Position numbers and translations under genes: made by a program. The notes beneath the pieces are model-generated. The model saw nothing but the letters and a program-made list of their open reading frames with translations. It searched no databases and was not told the DNA's origin. Shown one piece after another: positions 6,238 through 10,552 of a stretch of 10,552 nt of DNA (position 1 is its first letter; every line of letters begins with the position of its first letter). The DNA comes from UCB3 sp964415605 (GTDB lineage Bacteria > Chloroflexota > Anaerolineae > Epilineales > Epilineaceae). Where the stretch lies: assembly GCA_964415605.1 (NCBI GenBank), contig CAYQBA010000165.1, positions 1-10,552 of the forward strand, given 5' to 3'.

Positions 6238-7710
6238 ATGGGCATGGGCGAAGGCACGCGCGAGGTCATCCAGTTCGGCACCGACGGCTGGCGGGCCCGC
6301 ATCGGCGAGGACTACACGTTCGACAACCTGCGCCGCGTGGCGGCGGCCGCCGCGCTCTACTACCGCGACGCGTGCGACGGCGCGGCGCGCGGCATCGTCA
6401 TCGGCCACGACCGGCGCTTCGCGGCGCGCGACTTCGCCATGGCCGCGGCCGAGGTCGTCGCGGCGCACGGCGTGCCCGTCTGGCTGACGGCCGACGCCAC
6501 GCCCACGCCCGTGATCAGCCAGAGCGTGCTGGCGCGCGGCGCGGCGGGCGCCATCAACCTCACCGCCAGCCACAACCCGCCGGGCGACCTCGGCTTCAAG
6601 GTCCGCGACGCCACCGGCGCGGCGCTGGCCCCGGCCGTCCTGGCCGAGGTCGAGGCCCGCCTGCCTTCTGCCGGCGCCGCGGTGCCGCGGGTCGACCTCT
6701 CCGCAAGCCTGGCGGATGGGCGCGTCCGGGTGTTCGACCCGGCGCCGGACTACCGCGCCCACGTGGCCGCGCACGTCGACCTCCGCCGCATCGCCGACGC
6801 CGGCCTGCGCATCGCCTACGACCCGATGTGGGGCGCCGGCATCGGCTGGCTCGAGTGGCTGCTCGGCCCGGGCGCCCGCACGCGGCTGCACACCATCCAC
6901 GGCACCCCCAACCCGCTGTTCCCCGAGATGGCGCGGCCCGAGCCCATCCCGCCCAACACCGACGCGCTGGCGCGCCACACCCGGGCCATCGGGGCGGACA
7001 TCGGCATCGCCAACGACGGCGACGCCGATCGGGTCGGCGCGGTCGACGAGCACGGGCGGTTCATCCACCAGCTCCAGGTCTACGGCCTGTTGGCCTACTA
7101 CCTGCTCGAGGTGCGCGGCGAGCGCGGCGCCATCGTCAAGACGCTCTCGACGACCTCGATGCTCGAGGTCCTGGGCCGCAAGTACGGCGTGCCGGTGCAC
7201 GAGACGGGCGTGGGGTTCAAGTACGTCGGGCCGAAGATGATCGAGACCGACGCGATGATCGGTGGCGAGGAGAGCGGCGGCTTCGCGTTCCGCGGGCTGC
7301 CGGAGCGCGACGGGTTGCTCGTGGCGCTGGCGCTGCTCGACCTCATGCTCGAGACGGGCCAGTCGCCGTCCCAGCTCATCCGCACGCTGTACGACGCCGT
7401 CGGCGCCGAGTGGCACTACCACCGCGTCGACGTCCGGTTCGACGAGGCCGACCGCGCGGCGGTGCGGGCGCGGCTCGACGCCGCCGCGCCGGCCGAGCTG
7501 GCCGGCCTGGCCGTGACGCACATCGACCGGCGCGACGGGTTCAAGCTGCGCTTCCCGGACGACGGCTGGATGCTGATCCGCTTCTCGGGCACCGAGCCGC
7601 TCATGCGGGTCTACACCGAGACGACGCACGCCGACAAGGTGGCGGCCCTGCTCGACGGCGGGCTGGCGCTGGCCGGCATCGGCCGCGACGGGCGGGCGCG
7701 GGCGGGATGA
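6238..7710 (+). CDS. Phosphomannomutase/phosphoglucomutase family enzyme
   Basis: An alpha-D-phosphohexomutase (490 residues), which interconverts hexose 6-phosphate and hexose 1-phosphate through a phosphoserine and Mg2+. All four functional loops are intact: FGTDGWR (13-19), the phosphoserine loop TASHNPPG (109-116) with catalytic S111, the metal loop NDGDADRVG (259-267) with D260, D262 and D264, the sugar-recognition loop GGEESGG (342-348), and the C-terminal phosphate-binding RFSGTEP (448-454). Sequence alone does not separate mannose from glucose specificity. Next to gmd and rmd, production of mannose-1-phosphate for GDP-mannose is the likelier role (inference); the needed GDP-mannose pyrophosphorylase is not in the window. 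Two ATGs are possible (6238 and 6244). The gene follows the micro-ORF repeat after gmd and ends by overlapping the tatD start in an ATGA. Confidence 0.9.
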   Translation: MGMGEGTREVIQFGTDGWRARIGEDYTFDNLRRVAAAAALYYRDACDGAARGIVIGHDRRFAARDFAMAAAEVVAAHGVPVWLTADATPTPVISQSVLARGAAGAINLTASHNPPGDLGFKVRDATGAALAPAVLAEVEARLPSAGAAVPRVDLSASLADGRVRVFDPAPDYRAHVAAHVDLRRIADAGLRIAYDPMWGAGIGWLEWLLGPGARTRLHTIHGTPNPLFPEMARPEPIPPNTDALARHTRAIGADIGIANDGDADRVGAVDEHGRFIHQLQVYGLLAYYLLEVRGERGAIVKTLSTTSMLEVLGRKYGVPVHETGVGFKYVGPKMIETDAMIGGEESGGFAFRGLPERDGLLVALALLDLMLETGQSPSQLIRTLYDAVGAEWHYHRVDVRFDEADRAAVRARLDAAAPAELAGLAVTHIDRRDGFKLRFPDDGWMLIRFSGTEPLMRVYTETTHADKVAALLDGGLALAGIGRDGRARAG

Positions 7711-8519
7711 TCCTGGTGGACACGCACTGCCACCTCGACGCGCCGCAGCTGGCGGGCGAGCCGACCGCGGACGTGGTGGCGCGCGCCGCAGCGGCCGGGG
7801 TGGCCCGGATGGTGACGATCGGCACCGACGTGGCCTCGAGCCGCCGCGCGGTCGAGCTCGCCGCGGCCCACCCGGCGGTGTGGGCGGCCGTCGGCATCGA
7901 CCCCAACAGCGCCGCCGAGGCCGACGACGCGGCCCTGGCCGCGATCGAGGCGCTGGCGCGGTCGCCGCGCGTGGTGGCCATCGGCGAGATCGGGCTGGAC
8001 TACTACTGGAACCAGGCGCCGCGCGACGTGCAGGCCCGCGTGTTCCAGGCCCAGCTCGAGCTGGCCACGCGGCTGGGGCTGCCGGTGGTCATCCACTGCC
8101 GCGACGCCCACGCCGACGCCGCGGACCAGCTGGCGGCGTGGGCCGCGGGCGCCGACCGCGGCCGCACGGGGCCGCGCGGGATCATGCACTGCTTCTCGGG
8201 CGACCTGGCCGGGGCGCGGCGTCTGGCGGACCTCGGCTTCGCGATCTCGCTGGCGGGGCCGGTGACGTACAAGAACGCCGCGACCGCGCGCGAGGTGGCG
8301 GCGGCCCTGCCGCTGGACTGGCTGGTGGTCGAGACCGACGCGCCGTACCTCGCCCCGCACCCGCACCGCGGCCAGCGCAACGAGCCGGCGCTGGTGCGGC
8401 ACACGGCGGCCTTCGTGGCCGAGCTGCGCGGGCTGCCGGCCGAAGCGCTGGCGCGCGCGACGAGCGCCACGGCGGCCCGGGTCTTCGGGTGGCCGGCGCC
8501 CGAGGCGTGGGCGGCATGA
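7707..8519 (+). CDS. tatD: TatD-family metal-dependent hydrolase (DNase)
   Basis: A 270-residue TatD-type amidohydrolase-fold enzyme. Family members act as 3'-5' exonucleases or Mg2+-dependent DNases in the cytoplasm, and some are implicated in DNA repair or D-aminoacyl-tRNA processing. The metal ligands are all present: HCHLD (H7, H9), EIGLDYY (E94 in 94-100), VIHCRDA (H130), HCFSG (H161) and ETDAPYLAP (D211). The family tail PHRGQRNEP is at 219-227. The segment that in most homologues reads G-hydrophobic-HPH is here VGIDPNSA (62-69), so both histidines are replaced. The length is normal. The ATG overlaps the phosphohexomutase stop by 4 bp (ATGA) and the gene overlaps the next start the same way, so translational coupling is likely. 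A link to sugar metabolism is not evident; it may simply ride in the operon. Confidence 0.9.
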   Translation: MILVDTHCHLDAPQLAGEPTADVVARAAAAGVARMVTIGTDVASSRRAVELAAAHPAVWAAVGIDPNSAAEADDAALAAIEALARSPRVVAIGEIGLDYYWNQAPRDVQARVFQAQLELATRLGLPVVIHCRDAHADAADQLAAWAAGADRGRTGPRGIMHCFSGDLAGARRLADLGFAISLAGPVTYKNAATAREVAAALPLDWLVVETDAPYLAPHPHRGQRNEPALVRHTAAFVAELRGLPAEALARATSATAARVFGWPAPEAWAA

Positions 8520-9514
8520 GCGCCCGCCCTGCGCCGCCGCCGGCCACGGGGCTGCGGCTGCCGCCGGTGCTCCTGCCGGTGGCGGACGACCTCACGCGGC
8601 TCGAGGCCTGCCTGCGCGACGGCGAGGGCGTCGAGTTCGACCTGCTCCGCCAGCTCCTGGACTGGGTGTTCTCGAGCGGCGGCAAGCGCATCCGCCCGGC
8701 CATGGTGTTCGGCGCGGCGCGCCTCGGCCTCGCCGACCCCGCGGCGGTGACCAAGCTGGCGGCGGCCATCGAGACGCTGCACACGGCGACGCTGGTCCAC
8801 GACGATCTGGTCGACGGCTCGCTGATCCGGCGCGGCCTGCCGACGCTGAACGTTCGCTGGAGCGCGGGCGCCACGGTGCTGGCCGGGGACTGGCTGTTCG
8901 CGCGCGCGGCGCGCTTCGCCGCGGACACCGGGCACATCCGCGTGATGCAGATCTTCGCCCGCATGCTCGGCACGCTGACGGACGGCGAGCTGCGGCAGAT
9001 GTTCGGGCGACAGGGCATCCCCACGCGCGACGAGTACGCCTATCGGATCTACGCCAAGACGGCATCGCTGTTCGAGGCGGCCACCGAGGCCACCGGGGTC
9101 TTGTTGGGGGCCGACGCCGACACGATCGACGCGCTGGCGGCCTTCGGGCGGCAGGCGGGCATGGCGTTCCAGATCGTCGACGACATCCTGGACTTCACGA
9201 GCACCGAGGACCGCCTGGGCAAGCCGGTGGGCAGCGACCTGCGGGGCGGGACGGTGACGCTGCCGGCGCTGATCTACCTCGACGCCCACCCCGAGGCGGC
9301 CGGCTGGTGGGCCAACGGGGCGGCGCCGGACGCGGCACGGGTGGACGGGGTGGTCGAGGCGATCCGGCGGGACGCCGACGTGCTGGCGGCGGCGCGCGAT
9401 GCGGCGCGAGCGCGGCTGGCGGCGGCGCTCGACGCGCTCCACACGCTCCCGGCGGGCCCGGCCCGCGACGACCTCGAGCGCATCGCGCGCTTCGCCGTCG
9501 AGCGCGACGCCTGA
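8516..9514 (+). CDS. Polyprenyl diphosphate synthase, probably long-chain
   Basis: A trans-isoprenyl diphosphate synthase (332 residues) that condenses isopentenyl diphosphate onto an allylic primer to make the precursor of quinone side chains or lipid carriers. Seen: GGKRIRP (55-61), the first Asp-rich motif HDDLVD (95-100) followed by RRG (105-107), and the second Asp-rich motif FQIVDDILDF (218-227) with GKPVGSDL (235-242) after it. Positions four and five before the first DD are small (T92, A91), not aromatic, which in this family goes with longer products than farnesyl diphosphate; exact chain length cannot be read. The start ATG overlaps the tatD stop (ATGA). An octaprenyl or solanesyl-type synthase is the likeliest subtype (inference). 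The GT2 gene 20 bp downstream hints at, but does not prove, a lipid-carrier role. Confidence 0.92.
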   Translation: MSARPAPPPATGLRLPPVLLPVADDLTRLEACLRDGEGVEFDLLRQLLDWVFSSGGKRIRPAMVFGAARLGLADPAAVTKLAAAIETLHTATLVHDDLVDGSLIRRGLPTLNVRWSAGATVLAGDWLFARAARFAADTGHIRVMQIFARMLGTLTDGELRQMFGRQGIPTRDEYAYRIYAKTASLFEAATEATGVLLGADADTIDALAAFGRQAGMAFQIVDDILDFTSTEDRLGKPVGSDLRGGTVTLPALIYLDAHPEAAGWWANGAAPDAARVDGVVEAIRRDADVLAAARDAARARLAAALDALHTLPAGPARDDLERIARFAVERDA

Positions 9515-9534
9515 CCCGGCCGGTGGGCGTGCCG

Positions 9535-10552
9535 ATGCCGCCGGTCGGGGTGGTGATCGTCAGCTGGAACGTGCGCGACCTCCTGCGCGACGCGCTGGCG
9601 TCGCTGGCGGCCTCGACGGCGGCGGCGCGGGTGGTGGTGGTCGACAACGCGTCATCCGACGGCTCGGCGGCGATGGTGGCGGCGGACTTCCCGGCGGTGA
9701 CGCTGGTGGCCAACGCCGTCAACCGGGGGTTCACGGCCGCCAACAACCAGGGGCTCCGCGCGCTGGGGGTGGACGTCGACGCACGCCGCGTGGGTGAGGC
9801 CGCGCCGCGCCACGTCCTGCTCTTGAACCCCGACACGGTCGTCGCGCCGGACGCCATCGCGCTCCTGTCGGACTACCTCGACGCCCACGCGGGGGTCGGG
9901 GCGGTGGGCCCGCGCCTGCTCAACCCGGACGGGAGCCTGCAGCCCAGCCGGCGGCGCTTCCCGACGCTGCTGACGGGGCTGGTGGAGAGCACGCCCGTGG
10001 GCTGGCACTGGCCGGGCTCGCCGGCGGCGCGGCGCTATCACATGGCGGACGCGCCGGCGGGCGCGGCGGCGGGCGCGGGGGCGGACGCCGCCGGGCCGGT
10101 GGACTGGGTGACCGGCGCGGCGATCCTGGTGCGCGCGGACGCGCTGGCGGCGGTGGGGGGCTTCGACGAGGGGTTCTTCATGTACGCCGAGGAGATCGAC
10201 CTGTGCCGGCGGCTGCGGGACGCGGGCTGGGCGACGCACTTCTGCGGGGCGGCGCGGGTGACGCACCACGAGGGCAAGAGCAGCGAGCAGGCGGTGGCGG
10301 CGCGGCACGTGCGGTTTCACCGCTCGCGGGTGCGGTACTTCTGGAAGCACCACGGGCGGGCCGCGGCGGAGGTGGTGCGGTGGGGCATCCTGGCGGCGTT
10401 CGCGCTCGAGGCGCTGCTGGAAGCCGGCAAGGGACTGGTCGGCCACCGGCGGGCGCTGCGCCGGGCGCGGGTGCGGGCCTACGTGGCGCTGCTGCGCGCC
10501 GCGCTGGCGCCGGCGGCGGATGACCCGGTGCGGGGCGGCGGCGCGGCGACGC
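9535..10552 (+). CDS. GT2 family glycosyltransferase, rhamnosyltransferase-like (3' end outside window)
   Basis: The frame is open to the end of the window with no stop, giving 339 codons of a GT-A fold family 2 glycosyltransferase. Seen: VVIVSWN (6-12), the nucleotide-binding VVVVDNASSDGS (32-43), NRGFTAANNQGL (63-74), the metal-binding-region motif LLLNPDT (95-101, D100), WVTGAAILVRADAL (191-204) and GGFDEGFFMYAEEIDLCRRL (208-227) carrying the acidic acceptor/catalytic region, then THHEGKSS (243-250). This pattern is that of WbbL-like rhamnosyltransferases. With gmd and rmd upstream, GDP-D-rhamnose is a reasonable donor guess, though the family also uses dTDP-L-rhamnose and other donors. 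A hydrophobic stretch near residue 283 may touch the membrane. An Ala/Gly-rich insert (about 171-186) is low complexity. The start may instead be an in-frame GTG at 9523 or 9529; no strong ribosome-binding site decides. It lies 20 bp after the polyprenyl synthase gene. Confidence 0.88.
   Translation, partial: MPPVGVVIVSWNVRDLLRDALASLAASTAAARVVVVDNASSDGSAAMVAADFPAVTLVANAVNRGFTAANNQGLRALGVDVDARRVGEAAPRHVLLLNPDTVVAPDAIALLSDYLDAHAGVGAVGPRLLNPDGSLQPSRRRFPTLLTGLVESTPVGWHWPGSPAARRYHMADAPAGAAAGAGADAAGPVDWVTGAAILVRADALAAVGGFDEGFFMYAEEIDLCRRLRDAGWATHFCGAARVTHHEGKSSEQAVAARHVRFHRSRVRYFWKHHGRAAAEVVRWGILAAFALEALLEAGKGLVGHRRALRRARVRAYVALLRAALAPAADDPVRGGGAAT

Larger units (their letters stand above)
6149..6259 (+). 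repeat. Imperfect three-copy tandem repeat of a translation-start region
   Basis: Three imperfect copies begin near 6149, 6178 and 6216. Copies two and three share GACGGGCGGGA (6178-6188 and 6216-6226) and AGACATGGGCAT (6194-6205 and 6234-6245), 38-40 bp apart; copy one is shorter and more diverged. Each copy has a G-rich Shine-Dalgarno-like block, then a TAG stop, then an ATG two to four bases later. The first TAG is the stop of gmd and the last ATG is the start of the phosphohexomutase gene. The structure looks like duplication of a stop-start junction. Confidence 0.6.

Noticed and set aside
6160..7629. A 489-codon open frame on the minus strand across the phosphohexomutase gene
   Set aside because: It is a shadow of the plus-strand gene: rich in Arg, His, Val and Gly, with no recognisable motif. 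The plus-strand frame has every phosphohexomutase active-site loop.

Overview
The window is a piece of a GC-rich bacterial chromosome. By eye the flanks are about 70% GC, with G/C at most third codon positions. No rRNA or tRNA marker is present, so the taxonomy is only a guess. The Thr/Pro-rich 'STPEPSTATP' tails on a secreted protein and the GC-rich gene set are compatible with a Chloroflexota-like bacterium, but other GC-rich phyla are not excluded.

Layout. (1) Positions 1-291 are a non-coding leader with a possible extended -10 element. (2) 292-1629 (+) encodes a 445-residue UMF1/Atg22-type major facilitator transporter. (3) 1630-4021 is a stretch of visibly lower GC. On the minus strand it carries two exported proteins I do not recognise (325 and 227 residues, 55 bp apart) and a long regulatory region. 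That region holds a promoter with perfect consensus hexamers, TTGACA and TATAAT. The 19-bp spacer between them contains an uninterrupted run of ten G. This is the architecture of slipped-strand, phase-variable promoters and is the most interesting signal in the window. (4) 4049-10552 (+) is a compact cluster: GDP-4-keto-6-deoxy-mannose reductase (rmd), GDP-mannose 4,6-dehydratase (gmd), a phosphohexomutase, a TatD-family metal hydrolase, a long-chain polyprenyl diphosphate synthase and a GT2 glycosyltransferase that runs off the window.

How the genes may work together. The phosphohexomutase could supply mannose-1-phosphate. An unseen GDP-mannose pyrophosphorylase would make GDP-mannose, and Gmd followed by Rmd would convert it to GDP-D-rhamnose. 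The GT2 enzyme resembles rhamnosyltransferases and could use it. The polyprenyl synthase could supply a lipid carrier or a quinone tail. The last four genes are tightly packed: two ATGA overlaps, then a 20-bp gap. Between gmd and the phosphohexomutase, an imperfect three-copy repeat of the translation-start region creates two micro-ORFs linked by stop-start junctions.

Functional calls for the conserved enzymes rest on visible motifs. The low-GC cassette has no assignable function.
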